Shown here: piece after piece, positions 31,200 through 41,138 of the stretch
Layout of the letters: every line of letters starts with the position of its first letter
How positions within the stretch are numbered: the first letter of the stretch is position 1
NCBI RefSeq assembly: GCF_033095805.1
Contig: NZ_CP109900.1
Span: 1-46,299 of the forward strand
Length of the DNA: 46,299 bases
From: Serratia sp. UGAL515B_01
GTDB lineage: Bacteria > Pseudomonadota > Gammaproteobacteria > Enterobacterales > Enterobacteriaceae
Reading direction: 5' to 3'
Notes under the pieces: model-generated
Seen by the model: the letters and a program-made list of their open reading frames with translations, nothing else
What the model was told of the DNA's origin: nothing
Databases searched by the model: none
Position numbers and translations under genes: made by a program

Positions 31200-32532
31200 C
31201 AAGCTGATTCTGACGAAGCAGCGCAAACTTCTTTTGCTTATCACGGGTTCACTCATCGCACTGATGGCGACGTTATGGTTTATCAACAAAAAAGCCTCAA
31301 CGAGCAGTGAGGGTGAAACTGCTCAGATCGCAGGTGATGTTCCAGCGCCTGAGCCCGATTTGACAGGGGCTGTGACTAATACCTTCGACAGCAGTGTGCA
31401 AAGCAGCATCATCGTGGACGCGCAGATGCAGCAGAAGGAAACCACAAATGCGCTTAAGGAGATACAGACCGAACTATCAAAGGTTACCAACAAGCTTGGT
31501 GACATGAACAGTGAAAATCAGGCGTTAAAATCTCAATTGAGCGAACTGAAAAAACAGATGGATGAAGCGAAAAACAGTCCAATGCCACCTCAGCAGAACA
31601 TGGCGCCAGGAAGGGGGGCTTCAGGGGGACAAACAGAGTATCGCATGGGACCACCTCCAGTCAGAGTGGGGCAATTGGACAGTGCCGTGTTTGACTATTC
31701 AGCGATAGATAAAGGTAAAAAAAAATCTGAATCTGAACGTGCGTTTTATGTGCCAACTGGCACATTTTCTAATGCGATCATTATCGAAGGGGCTGATGCT
31801 AACGCCTCTGTGCGTGGTGAGAGCAAGCTTGTTCCCATGCAATTCAAACTGACAGGACTTGCTCATCTTCCTGGCAATCAGCGCCTAGATAAACTCAAAG
31901 ATTGCTTTGTGACCGCTGCAGCGTTTGGTGAAATTTCGAGTGAAAGGGCGGTTGTCCAATTGCAGCGCCTGTCTTGCATCATCAACGGTAAGCACATTGA
32001 TCAGGAAGTAAAGGGACATGTGGCCTTCTACGGTAAGAACGGCATAAAAGGCGTGCCGGTGATGCGCAATGGCAAGATATTGGGACTGGCCTTTGGTGCG
32101 GGAGCACTGGGGGGTGTAGGTCAGAGTGTTTCACAGATTGGACAAACGGTCGCTGGTTTGGGTGCAACTGCTACCACATCAGCTGGAGATGTAGCACGTA
32201 GTGCTATTGGTGGAGGTGCCAGCACTGCAGCGAATAAATTGGCAGATTATTACATAGATGCGGCAGAGCAATATCATCCCATCATTCCTATTGGGGCAGG
32301 AAACCGTGTGGAAGTTGTTTTCATTGAGGGGTTTAGCGCCGAGTTTATTGAAGATAAACAAGCTGCAGAAGCTGAAAAAAAACAACCACAGCAACCCAAT
32401 GGCAGCCAGATGAATGATGTTCAGAAGGGGGAGTACGGCAATAGTGGTTTACCACCAGAATTGATCGGTCAGTTGGGAGATGCACAAACTCTCAATCTCA
32501 GCGACTTTGTGACACCGAGCAAGGGGCGATGA
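31189..32532 (+). CDS. traB: TraB inner-to-outer-membrane scaffold (VirB10-like)
   Basis: A 447 aa protein with an N-terminal membrane anchor (about residues 13-33), a coiled coil (about 75-120, KEIQTELSKVTNKLGDMNSENQALKSQLSELKK pattern), a Pro/Gln-rich stretch, and the VirB10-type C-terminal domain with ...GFSAEFIEDK near the end. F TraB is 475 aa. ATG 31189 with a rich purine tract upstream is chosen. It spans the periplasm and ties TraK and TraV to the inner membrane. Confidence 0.93.
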   Translation: MNSNKLILTKQRKLLLLITGSLIALMATLWFINKKASTSSEGETAQIAGDVPAPEPDLTGAVTNTFDSSVQSSIIVDAQMQQKETTNALKEIQTELSKVTNKLGDMNSENQALKSQLSELKKQMDEAKNSPMPPQQNMAPGRGASGGQTEYRMGPPPVRVGQLDSAVFDYSAIDKGKKKSESERAFYVPTGTFSNAIIIEGADANASVRGESKLVPMQFKLTGLAHLPGNQRLDKLKDCFVTAAAFGEISSERAVVQLQRLSCIINGKHIDQEVKGHVAFYGKNGIKGVPVMRNGKILGLAFGAGALGGVGQSVSQIGQTVAGLGATATTSAGDVARSAIGGGASTAANKLADYYIDAAEQYHPIIPIGAGNRVEVVFIEGFSAEFIEDKQAAEAEKKQPQQPNGSQMNDVQKGEYGNSGLPPELIGQLGDAQTLNLSDFVTPSKGR

Positions 32533-32807
32533 TGGCACCAGGGAAAATGCCCCGTCCAGAACATTGTGGATGGTGTGTTCAGTACGGAAAAAGACAATTC
32601 ATGTTTGGTCGGGAGGCTGACCGCCATATCAAGACGTGGAAAGCGCTTGGCCTCGATATACGGAAAGTATGGTTGCTTCCTGAAACGATGCAGGGAGCAA
32701 ACACGACGAAAGTGATCAGCAGCCTGATAAAGCGGCTTGTTGAAGTCTCGCCTGGCGACCCTGTGGTTGTTTCTATCATCAAAAAATACTCAGATAAAAA
32801 GGACTGA
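32529..32807 (+). CDS. Tra-cluster protein of unknown function with a CxxC motif
   Basis: The 92 aa product lies between traB and traV, where F carries traP, trbD and trbG, but I do not recognise it as one of these. It has an HCGWC motif (near residues 12-16) of redox or zinc-binding kind and the phrase FGREADRHIKTWKALGLDI; no membrane part or signal peptide is seen, so it should be cytoplasmic. It overlaps traB by four bases (ATGA) and ends two bases before traV, so it is expressed with the tra operon. Confidence 0.75.
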   Translation: MMAPGKMPRPEHCGWCVQYGKRQFMFGREADRHIKTWKALGLDIRKVWLLPETMQGANTTKVISSLIKRLVEVSPGDPVVVSIIKKYSDKKD

Positions 32808-32809
32808 TT

Positions 32810-33337
32810 ATGCGTGGTTATCAATTATTCTCCCTATTGACTGCCAGTATTTTATTATCAGGCTGCGCAGGAATGAATTCTGATTTCGAATTCGACAAGC
32901 CTGCACGTGATTCAGGAATATGGATGTCACAAGCTGATGACATGACGGCGACGCACAATGGGAACACGGCCAATAAGGGGGATTCTTTTAATCTGGCGGG
33001 ATACCGACTGATTAATACCGGCAATATTCGCCTGGATGTCAGGCCAACGGTGTCGGGTGGGTATACAGCAAATCAACAAGCGACTTCAAAACAATCTTCT
33101 ACAGTGGCAAAGGGAGCAGGGCTAATCGCCGGGACTTCTCATACAGCGGCTGTTACCGACATACCAGTGTCTTGCAACACTCCCCGCTGCTACCCGGAAC
33201 CCTCATCGGCATTCAGAACGCCAGATGCGGTGATCCGTATTTGGATTGCACCGTTTGTTTCACCAGACGACAACGTTCACATGGGCGAAATTGTTTATTC
33301 CGTCGCGAAACCTGCGCATTGGAACGGAATGCTTTAA
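32810..33337 (+). CDS. traV: TraV outer-membrane lipoprotein (VirB7-like)
   Basis: A 175 aa protein with a lipoprotein signal: LLTASILLSGC with the lipidated cysteine at residue 19. F TraV (171 aa) anchors the TraK-TraB core in the outer membrane. Two further cysteines (SCNTPRC, about residues 124-130) are placed as in the F protein, where they form disulphides. It follows the CxxC gene by two bases and precedes traC. Confidence 0.9.
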   Translation: MRGYQLFSLLTASILLSGCAGMNSDFEFDKPARDSGIWMSQADDMTATHNGNTANKGDSFNLAGYRLINTGNIRLDVRPTVSGGYTANQQATSKQSSTVAKGAGLIAGTSHTAAVTDIPVSCNTPRCYPEPSSAFRTPDAVIRIWIAPFVSPDDNVHMGEIVYSVAKPAHWNGML

Positions 33338-33348
33338 AAGGGTAAAGA

Positions 33349-35970
33349 ATGAAATTCGATATCTCCAGATTTAAATTCGACCCGCTCAATGTTGTCGATA
33401 CGGTCTTTAGTATATTAGGTGAGAGGGATACGGTAAAAGAGACGCAGAAGAAACTGGATGACATGGATTTCCCGCATATCCGTGATTTGCTCCCTTTTAC
33501 CGACTATGCCAGTGATGAACAACTCTACATTAATAAAAATTCGATAGGGTTTATTCTCGAAGCACAACCGTTGGTGGGTGCGAATGCCAGTCTGCTGGAA
33601 AGTCTGGATACGCTGCTACAGGACAAGGTGCCGCGTGGGACGCCGTTACAGGTGTTGTTGGTGAGTTCACGGGCAGTTGCAGGACAAATCAGGTATGGAT
33701 TGCGGGATTTTGGCTGGCGAGGTCACCGGGCTGAAGAATGCAACGATCTGACTAACCGCTATTATTTGAATGCGGCACAAAACACCTTTCCCAATGATTT
33801 AGGTCATCCGTTAACGTTGCGGGATTATCGGCTGTTTTTCACCTGGGCCCACAAGACACGCAATATCACTGAAACCGATTTTATCAAGGTGCGAGATGTC
33901 CGACGAAATCTGCTGAGTGCGCTTTCAGCAGCGGACATTTATGCCCAGGCCATTGGCGTCGAATCGTTCCTGGGGGTGATGCGTGAAATGTTTAATCATG
34001 ATGCCAAACGATTGGAATCCTGGGACATTCCTTATGATCCTCAAGCCAATTTGGCAGACCAGATGGTTGACCGCACAACGTCCTGGAAGATTAAACCGGG
34101 ATATATCCGCATTAATGGCGTAGATGAAAGGCAGTCGGGTTTCAGCAGCCGGATGGTCAGCATGAACCTGGATAGAAACCCGGCGGAACATTACCTGTGG
34201 CAAAACGGCAACATTATCACTGACCTGACCTCACCAACCAACGGCATTCATTGCCCGTTTCTGTTCAGTATGGTGATGATCACTGATGACCAGTTGAAAA
34301 GTCACGGTGAAGCCAACTCAAAATTCCTTGCCCTGGATAGCCGGGTCAATACGTCCTATGCAAAGTATATCCCTGCGACCAAGAGGCAACATGCTGAATG
34401 GATGAGGGTGCGTGATGAGCTGCAGGCGAACAGAACGGCATTGACCCGTTATTTTTATGGGGTGACTTTTTTTTGTGATGACAATGATGATGTCATGGCA
34501 CGTGAAACGGAAAGAACCAAAAATGCCTTTGCAACACAAGGCTTGAAGGTTGTCCGTGCTGATTTTATGCAAATCAGGAACCTGTTGGCGGCGATCCCCT
34601 TTACGTCGGTGGATGACAAGTTGTGGAAGGACTTTGAACGCACCGGGGCGCTTCAACGGGCAGAGAGTTTTCAAGCGGCTAACCTGATGCCGGTCATTGG
34701 AGACAATAAACTCTCCAAGGCCGGTATTGTGCTCCCAAGCTACCGCAATCAGCTGGCTTTTCTTGATGTGTTTGATGAAGACTTACCCAATACCAATTTC
34801 AACTGGTTCCTGTCAGCCACATCCGGGGCTGGTAAATCGGTGTTGTCTCAGGCAATCGCCAGGCAGGTGTTGGATCGCGATGGTATCTTGTCCATTACGG
34901 ATATTGGCGATTCCTACAAGGCATTTTGCAGTAGCGCAGGCGGGATTTATATCAACGGGAAAACATTGCGTTTCAATCCGTTTGCCAATGTGAAGGATAT
35001 CAAGCTGGCCGCTGAACGCATTCGTGACCAGCTGTGTATCCTCGCCAGTCCTAACGGACTGCTTGATGATGTCCATGAGTCCCTGATGCTGGATGCCATT
35101 ACAGAGTCCTGGCCGGCTTATCAGCAGGATATGCGTGTCGATCACGTTGTGGAGTACCTGAAGAAACGCCAGGGAGAGGTATCAAAACAATACTCACCGC
35201 AAATTGGTGGGCGTATTGATGAGATTGTCACGCTGTTGAACAAATACACCACAAAAGGTCTTTATGGTGAGTTTTTTAACAGCAGTGAGCCGACACTGAA
35301 CATGAACGATCAGTTTGTCGTGACCGAGTTGGGGGATCTGCGTAAAAACGGCGATCTGTTGGCGGCGGTACTGTTTACGCTCATGATCTGGAACGAGAAC
35401 ATGATGTACAGCAGTAAACGTAACGTGCGAAAAATGAACATCACGGATGAGGGCTGGAAGTTATTGGGTGGAACCAGTAAAAAAATTCGTGACTTCATCG
35501 AGGAAGGATACCGAACCGCCCGCCGTCATAACGGTTCCTACGGGACGATAACACAATCCATACGGGACAAAAATCTAAGTACGGCGTCCTTGGCGGCATA
35601 CGATAACAGTTCGTTCAAGTTTACCGGGATGCAGGATGCGAAAGCGTTCACCACCTTCAAACAGGAAGAACCCGATACGTTCAATGAGCTGGAATGGAAG
35701 CTGATCCAAAAATTCCCGCCCGCCAAAAAGGCAAAATACTCAGCATTCCTGGTGAACGTGGGAGCCTACAGCAGTTTCCATCGGCTGATGCTAGACCCCC
35801 TGACCGATAAGCTGTTTTCATCCAAAGGGGAGGATTTTACCTACCGTGAGGCGCGCCTGGCAGAAGGTGTCGATATTAAAGACATTCTTTTTGAAATGAT
35901 TGAGAACGATCCAGAAAACAAACACGCACGTCGAGAATTCCTCAATCATCTGAGGAATATGACGTTCTAA
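33349..35970 (+). CDS. traC: TraC pilus-assembly ATPase (VirB4-like)
   Basis: The 873 aa protein (F: 875 aa) is the motor for pilus extension. Walker A SGAGKS lies at residues 492-497, with ITDIGDSY just after; the Walker B region MNITDEGWKLLGG lies near 697-709, and the C-terminal RRHNGSYGTITQS segment is typical. AAAGGGTAAAG precedes the ATG. It is in its standard place between traV and trbI. Confidence 0.96.
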   Translation: MKFDISRFKFDPLNVVDTVFSILGERDTVKETQKKLDDMDFPHIRDLLPFTDYASDEQLYINKNSIGFILEAQPLVGANASLLESLDTLLQDKVPRGTPLQVLLVSSRAVAGQIRYGLRDFGWRGHRAEECNDLTNRYYLNAAQNTFPNDLGHPLTLRDYRLFFTWAHKTRNITETDFIKVRDVRRNLLSALSAADIYAQAIGVESFLGVMREMFNHDAKRLESWDIPYDPQANLADQMVDRTTSWKIKPGYIRINGVDERQSGFSSRMVSMNLDRNPAEHYLWQNGNIITDLTSPTNGIHCPFLFSMVMITDDQLKSHGEANSKFLALDSRVNTSYAKYIPATKRQHAEWMRVRDELQANRTALTRYFYGVTFFCDDNDDVMARETERTKNAFATQGLKVVRADFMQIRNLLAAIPFTSVDDKLWKDFERTGALQRAESFQAANLMPVIGDNKLSKAGIVLPSYRNQLAFLDVFDEDLPNTNFNWFLSATSGAGKSVLSQAIARQVLDRDGILSITDIGDSYKAFCSSAGGIYINGKTLRFNPFANVKDIKLAAERIRDQLCILASPNGLLDDVHESLMLDAITESWPAYQQDMRVDHVVEYLKKRQGEVSKQYSPQIGGRIDEIVTLLNKYTTKGLYGEFFNSSEPTLNMNDQFVVTELGDLRKNGDLLAAVLFTLMIWNENMMYSSKRNVRKMNITDEGWKLLGGTSKKIRDFIEEGYRTARRHNGSYGTITQSIRDKNLSTASLAAYDNSSFKFTGMQDAKAFTTFKQEEPDTFNELEWKLIQKFPPAKKAKYSAFLVNVGAYSSFHRLMLDPLTDKLFSSKGEDFTYREARLAEGVDIKDILFEMIENDPENKHARREFLNHLRNMTF

Positions 35971-36038
35971 TCGCGTAAATAAGCTGGCGATAATAATAGA
36001 GAGAAGGATTGGCTATGAAAATTAAACAGGAGTGATGA

Positions 36039-36446
36039 ATGATGGATAATATCCACGCTAATAACACCGTGAAGGCGATACCCCTAAAAATCATTGCCAT
36101 CACCGTATTAATGTCATGTGCAGTTAGCCTTGGTGCTTTATACATTACTTGGCAGTATTGGCTGAAACCTCGTGAAGTGGTCAGCTTTGACCTGAAAGGG
36201 ACGACAAACACCTTCCTTTTGCAGAGCGCAAAATTAAATATTACGGCTGAACAGCAAGAGCAATTACTTCGGCTCTACAACGATAAGCTGAACGCTGTTT
36301 TGCAACGTCGGGTCAAGCAGAACCAGGAAATGGTGATTGCCCAGCCAGCGGCGATTGCAGGGATTCGGGACATTACTCCGCAAATACGCCAGGAACTTGC
36401 TCAGGCGATGGAGCAGGCCCGTAAAGCAGCACCGGAGGCAAGATGA
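36039..36446 (+). CDS. trbI: TrbI pilus-retraction-associated protein
   Basis: The 135 aa protein (F: 128 aa) has one membrane segment (about residues 13-37) and a helical periplasmic part. TrbI is known in F for its effect on pilus retraction. AGGAG is six bases before ATG 36039. A six-codon frame (ATG 36015 to TGA 36033-36035) covers this ribosome site and may help reinitiation. It overlaps traW by four bases (ATGA). Confidence 0.85.
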   Translation: MMDNIHANNTVKAIPLKIIAITVLMSCAVSLGALYITWQYWLKPREVVSFDLKGTTNTFLLQSAKLNITAEQQEQLLRLYNDKLNAVLQRRVKQNQEMVIAQPAAIAGIRDITPQIRQELAQAMEQARKAAPEAR

Positions 36447-37075
36447 AAAATACCTGCAAAGCCACCTTGGTTGCCCTGTTTTTTCCCATTGCAAGCCAGG
36501 CAGCCAATCTTGGGACGTTTGGTGATATATGGGATATTCGTGAGCATAATTTCCTTGCCGTCATTAATGAAAAACTGACGGAACACCTGCAGGGGAAAAA
36601 TGAAGAACAAATGCAGGAAGAACTGCGTCAACGCGTCACAGAAAGCGCAATGCGGCCGATGCCCGTAGACGGAATACAGCGAGGGCGAGAAACCCGCATC
36701 AGGCAGTTTGACCCCGCTTACACCGTGACACGGGATATGGCGGACCAGAAGGGGAACGTCTTTGCTCATGCGGGGCAGCGCGTCAGTCCATTTGATGTTA
36801 TCCCGGTCTTTAATCAAACGTTGTACTTCATTGATGGTGACGATGCCGAGCAGATAGACTGGATGAAAAAGCAGGTTTCACCGACGGCTGAAAGAAAAAT
36901 CATCCTGGTCAACGGCAATATTCGAGACAGTGCCGATATGTTGGACTCCCGCATCTACTTTGACCAGAACGGCGCATTGACGACACGTTTTGATATACGT
37001 CAGGTTCCGGCCATTGTCGAACAGGAACCCGGCAAGCCGCTTTTACGGATCACTGAAGTGGGGATGGCACCATGA
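36443..37075 (+). CDS. traW: TraW periplasmic pilus-assembly protein
   Basis: The 210 aa protein (F: 210 aa) has a signal peptide ending in SQA (about residue 20) and the NLGTFGDIWDIREHNFL start of mature TraW. TraW works with TraU and TrbC at the pilus tip in the periplasm. It overlaps trbI and traU by four bases each. Confidence 0.93.
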   Translation: MKNTCKATLVALFFPIASQAANLGTFGDIWDIREHNFLAVINEKLTEHLQGKNEEQMQEELRQRVTESAMRPMPVDGIQRGRETRIRQFDPAYTVTRDMADQKGNVFAHAGQRVSPFDVIPVFNQTLYFIDGDDAEQIDWMKKQVSPTAERKIILVNGNIRDSADMLDSRIYFDQNGALTTRFDIRQVPAIVEQEPGKPLLRITEVGMAP

Positions 37076-38070
37076 AAAACGTTAAAAAACTCTTGGCGAC
37101 ATTGTTCGTGAGTGTCCTTGCCACATCGAACGCGGAAGCGAAAGACCCGACATGTGATGGCCGTTGGGTAAACCCGATCACCGATATATGCTGGAAGTGC
37201 ATATTCCCGATGAGTATCGGGAACGTCAAGGTTGCATCGGGCAGTTTGCCGGATACCCGTAACCCGTCTTCACCGTTGCAGTTTTGCCCCGCACCGCCCC
37301 CGATATTTCAGCGTTTGGGATTGGCGATTGGCTTCTGGGAGCCATTTGCCATGACAGATGTCACACGTGCACCTGGATGTATGGTGAACATGGGGGGCTT
37401 TACGATTCCCATTCCAAAGGCGGGAACTGGAGCAGGAACCAAGGTGGCCGGTGAGCATCCCGGTACGTTTTATCATGTCCACTGGTACAAGTATCCGGTG
37501 ATCAGCTGGTTAAACATCATCACTTCCGTTGGGTGTATGCAAGGGGGGGAATATGACATTGCCTATCTCTCCGAACTCGACCCCATGTGGAAAGATGACC
37601 AGCTGGCTCTGTTCACCAATCCGGAGACGATAGTGTTTGCCAATCCAGTGGCACAGCTGGCTTGTATGGCTGACGCCGTTGCAGCAGAGACGGGGATGCC
37701 GCTTGATCCGCTGTTCTGGTGTTCAGGGGGGCATGGTTCGATGTATCCCTTTACCGGGAATCTGGTGAATGAAAGTAGCGGTCTTAACAGTGGGATTTTG
37801 CTGACAGATCGCATGAACTTCAAACTGCACAGGCAGGGGATGATATGGGATACCGTTGGAGAGAATGGCGCGGTGTGCAGTGAATACCCGACGGTTATCA
37901 TGCCAAAAAGTCGGTATCGATACCAAATGGTGAATACGATCCCTGATGCCAATCAGTGCCACCCGTTGGGGCGTAGCGTCATGGGCTGGCAGACAGGAAA
38001 AGAGCTGCCGACTTCCAAAAAGAATTATGGATACCTGATATGGAAAAAAAGAAACTGTGTTGTGCTCTGA
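37072..38070 (+). CDS. traU: TraU periplasmic DNA-transfer protein
   Basis: The 332 aa protein (F: 330 aa) has a signal peptide (to AEA, about residue 23) and many cysteines, a feature of TraU, which needs disulphide help from TrbB. Blocks such as NPITDICWKCIFPMSIG and LAIGFWEPFAMTDVTR are characteristic as I recall them. TraU is needed for DNA transfer more than for piliation. It overlaps trbC by 31 bases. Confidence 0.95.
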   Translation: MKNVKKLLATLFVSVLATSNAEAKDPTCDGRWVNPITDICWKCIFPMSIGNVKVASGSLPDTRNPSSPLQFCPAPPPIFQRLGLAIGFWEPFAMTDVTRAPGCMVNMGGFTIPIPKAGTGAGTKVAGEHPGTFYHVHWYKYPVISWLNIITSVGCMQGGEYDIAYLSELDPMWKDDQLALFTNPETIVFANPVAQLACMADAVAAETGMPLDPLFWCSGGHGSMYPFTGNLVNESSGLNSGILLTDRMNFKLHRQGMIWDTVGENGAVCSEYPTVIMPKSRYRYQMVNTIPDANQCHPLGRSVMGWQTGKELPTSKKNYGYLIWKKRNCVVL

Positions 38071-38468
38071 TTCTATTTATGACATCTGCAATGTCCCATG
38101 CAGAGCAGGCACTCCCCCTCAATGAAGAACAAAATGAAATTGCCTATTTTCTTTCAACGTCAATACCGGAAAAACAGTTGGCCATCTTCATCAAGTCTGC
38201 GGAAGAGAAAAATATTCCTGTTTATTTTAGAGGGTTGATTGGCGATGATATGCGAAAAACCGCACGGTATATTCAATACATGATAGGAAAATATCATATT
38301 TCCGGCATTCAAATTGACCCGGTACGGTATGAGCAATTTTCGGTGGAAAAAGTACCTGCCCTGGTAAAGCGATGTGGTACACATTTCGATATTATTTACG
38401 GCAATGTCTCGATAAAACAATCTCTCGAAATGATTGAAAAAAAGGGAGACTGTCGGAAACGCCAGTAG
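38040..38468 (+). CDS. trbC: TrbC periplasmic pilus protein
   Basis: The 142 aa protein has a signal peptide (to SHA, about residue 20), then the F-type TrbC core: YFLSTSIPEKQL, a GLIGDDM segment and IDPVRYEQF...VPALV. It is shorter than F TrbC (212 aa), lacking the long N-terminal part. It works with TraW in pilus assembly. It overlaps the end of traU and precedes traN. Confidence 0.88.
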   Translation: MEKKKLCCALILFMTSAMSHAEQALPLNEEQNEIAYFLSTSIPEKQLAIFIKSAEEKNIPVYFRGLIGDDMRKTARYIQYMIGKYHISGIQIDPVRYEQFSVEKVPALVKRCGTHFDIIYGNVSIKQSLEMIEKKGDCRKRQ

Positions 38469-38494
38469 TGTTTTAATTCTTGCAGGGAAAAGTA

Positions 38495-40335
38495 ATGACA
38501 ACGCGACGTCTTCCTCCGATTATGCCACTGTTTTTAGGTATTTTAGCGATGCCGTTATCCAGCGCGAACGAGCTGGATAACGCCATGAAAGAAGGGCAGA
38601 ATGTAGGCTCTTCAGCGTTGAACAGTGGCATTGATGCAACAAAAAGATTCAAACCACAGAATGAGTTTAAAGATTTCACTTCATCGCCACCAGAATCAGG
38701 GTATTATGAAGGAGGAACGCAAACAAGTACCAATTTGGGCGACAAAGGGAACAGTGCGCTTGGCACATCAGATATAGGAAAAACGATATCGGAATCGTTC
38801 ATCAACAACCCTGCTGATAAAATAGATTGGAACTCAGACATTATTCAGAACAGTAATACTATTCGGGATAATGCAGATGTTATTGTTGCTGGAACATCAC
38901 CTCGCTGTGTCAGACAAGAGCTGTCTAAAGTGTCATTCAGTAACCATAGTTGCAAAAAAGGTAAAGATATTGCAGCGACATGCACCAAAACCGGCGAAGT
39001 AAGCTGGAGATTAGAAGAAAGTGTCGAAATTAAAAATATTGAGTATGAAATAAGTTCGCAACCGACTATAAAATCAAACGGGACAATCACAACAACGATA
39101 ACACCCAATATTACTGGTGAAATTGTATCGGCATCATATTCATGGGATATTGGCAATAGTATTACTAGAAATGGAGGGGTGAATATAAACATTCTGGGTA
39201 ATTCGATTTACAAAAACTTTGGAGAAACTGTACATAATGTTATGTTTATACCTATCCCTTCGTATCTAACAGCAGGGGTTCCATTTTATTCTACTCATCC
39301 AGACAATATAAGAATTAATAATTGGAAAGTGGAGTTCAATGGTCATACACAATTGAGAATAAGTTTTAGCGTTAAAGTTAAAGTTCAAAATTGGCAACCT
39401 TTTATATCGTGGACAGAAAATTGTCCGATAGAAAAATCTAACGCTATCAAGCTAAAAGAATGGTGTAGCCAACCTGGGATGACAAAAATAGTCGAAAGAG
39501 AGGGACGGTCATACCCTCTGTATAGCGATTGTTGGCAATACTCAGAAGAATGGCAAGTTTCTGAAGAGGATGATAATACCTGTCTTGTGTGGGAAAAAGA
39601 AAAAAATTGCACAGTGGGAACACGTCAATGTACTGAGTACATAGGCAATTATTGTGTAAAGGAGGATATAACGTATCAATGCCAGCATACAGTGAAAAGT
39701 GAAGGCTGGTTATGTGGAGAACAGTTCTACTGTTCTGACGGTAAATGTGCAGGGATGCAGGAAAACAGTAACGGGGATTTTGGTGATGCAATATCGAAAC
39801 TGGCTGCCGTTGCAGCCGCAGGTAAAGATGTCGCTGATCTCAATTCATCTATGGTTAAAGCATTCACGGTAAGGCAATGTCGTGCCGAAAGGCGGCAGCA
39901 GGTTTTAGTAACTGCTGTCAGAGTGGTGGATGGGGACAAGGTGTCGGACTGGCTCACTGTAACAGCGAAGAGGTGTCGATTGGGAAAGCTAAAGAGAAGC
40001 TTTTAACGATTGACGTCGGTGAATACTGCTCAACTAAAGTGGCGGGTATCTGTCTGCAAAAGAAACGCAGCTACTGCGTATTTGACAGCAAGCTGGCGCG
40101 TATCGTTCAGGAACAGGGACGGTTGGGGCAATTAGGGTACGGATTTGGAAGTGCGAGCAGCCCGGATTGCCGGGGAATATTGGTCGATGAGTTGCAGAGA
40201 ATTGATTTTGGTCGTCTGGATTTTACCGATTTCTATTCGGAACTGGAAAGCAACACCCAATTGCCTGACCAGCCTGCTCTGGTTGACCGGGTGAAAGAAC
40301 AAATCGCCAACCAGCTTACAGGAGGTAGCCAGTGA
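38495..40335 (+). pseudogene. traN: TraN mating-pair stabilisation protein, frameshifted near 39868
   Basis: TraN is the outer-membrane, cysteine-rich protein that binds a recipient receptor. The first frame (38495-40006) has a signal peptide and many cysteines; near 39868 it leaves the family pattern, while from 39877 (frame +2) the conserved MSCRKAAAGFSNCCQSGGWG and the rest of the C-terminus are open to 40335. Adding one base in the short G run at 39868-39869 would give FTGKAMSCRK and a protein of 613 aa, close to F (602 aa). It is either a sequencing slip, a recent mutation that would weaken mating-pair stabilisation, or a frameshift overcome during translation. Confidence 0.85.
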
Positions 40336-41102
40336 TAAAATACGCTGCTGTGATTTTGGGGGTGTTCCCCCTGGTCGCCAGTGCTGGGGATAATGCCAAA
40401 GCCAACAACGGATATGATTATAATCCGGCGGTAGGCTGGTACTGGTATAACACGCCCAAACCGCAGGAGGAAAAGCCCGAAAGGCAGACACCACCGCCGC
40501 CAGCAAACGCAACGGAAACCATGAGTAGATTACATGCGAAACGGTTGGAACTCATCAACAAAGCATTGATTAACCCTACAGAGGAAAATATCCGGCGTTA
40601 TGTGGCGTTTCAGAAAATGCTGGTGAATCAGGTCAGTCAATTCAGTTCTGGATGGGAGAAGGTATTACTGAATAATCCTGAGCTGGATTATAATCTGAAA
40701 CATCCCGTTTATAACGGGGCCTCTCCAATAGAATATACCAAGGAAAGACAATTACGGGCTAAAGCGATTGATTATATTAATCAGCGTTACGGTGTCTTTT
40801 TCTTTTATCGCGGTAATGAACCCCTGGATAATCGGTTGGGGAATGTGGTCAGGGAGTTTTCGGAACAGTATGGCATTCCGTTTATCCCGGTGACGGTGGA
40901 TGGTCGTATCAATCCCGACCTGCCACAAACACGCACTGATGCCGGGCAGGCAGAAAGAATGAACATTACTCATTTCCCTGCCATTTTCCTTGTTGAACCG
41001 GCGAGGCAGACTTACAAACCTCTGGCCTATGGCTTTATCACTCAAGATGACTTGGCGCGTCGAGTGCTGAATGTCGTGACGGATTTTAAACCCAGAGACT
41101 AA
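40332..41102 (+). CDS. traF: TraF periplasmic pilus-assembly protein
   Basis: The 256 aa protein (F: 257 aa) has a signal peptide and a thioredoxin-like C-terminal half (GVFFFYRGNEPLDNRLG..., ITHFPAIFLVEP) but no CxxC pair, as in F TraF. GTG 40332 overlaps the traN stop codon. It aids pilus assembly beside TraW, TraH and TrbB. Confidence 0.93.
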   Translation: MIKYAAVILGVFPLVASAGDNAKANNGYDYNPAVGWYWYNTPKPQEEKPERQTPPPPANATETMSRLHAKRLELINKALINPTEENIRRYVAFQKMLVNQVSQFSSGWEKVLLNNPELDYNLKHPVYNGASPIEYTKERQLRAKAIDYINQRYGVFFFYRGNEPLDNRLGNVVREFSEQYGIPFIPVTVDGRINPDLPQTRTDAGQAERMNITHFPAIFLVEPARQTYKPLAYGFITQDDLARRVLNVVTDFKPRD

Positions 41103-41138
41103 ACAACGTTTCACAATAATATAAGTAAAGGTGTGATT

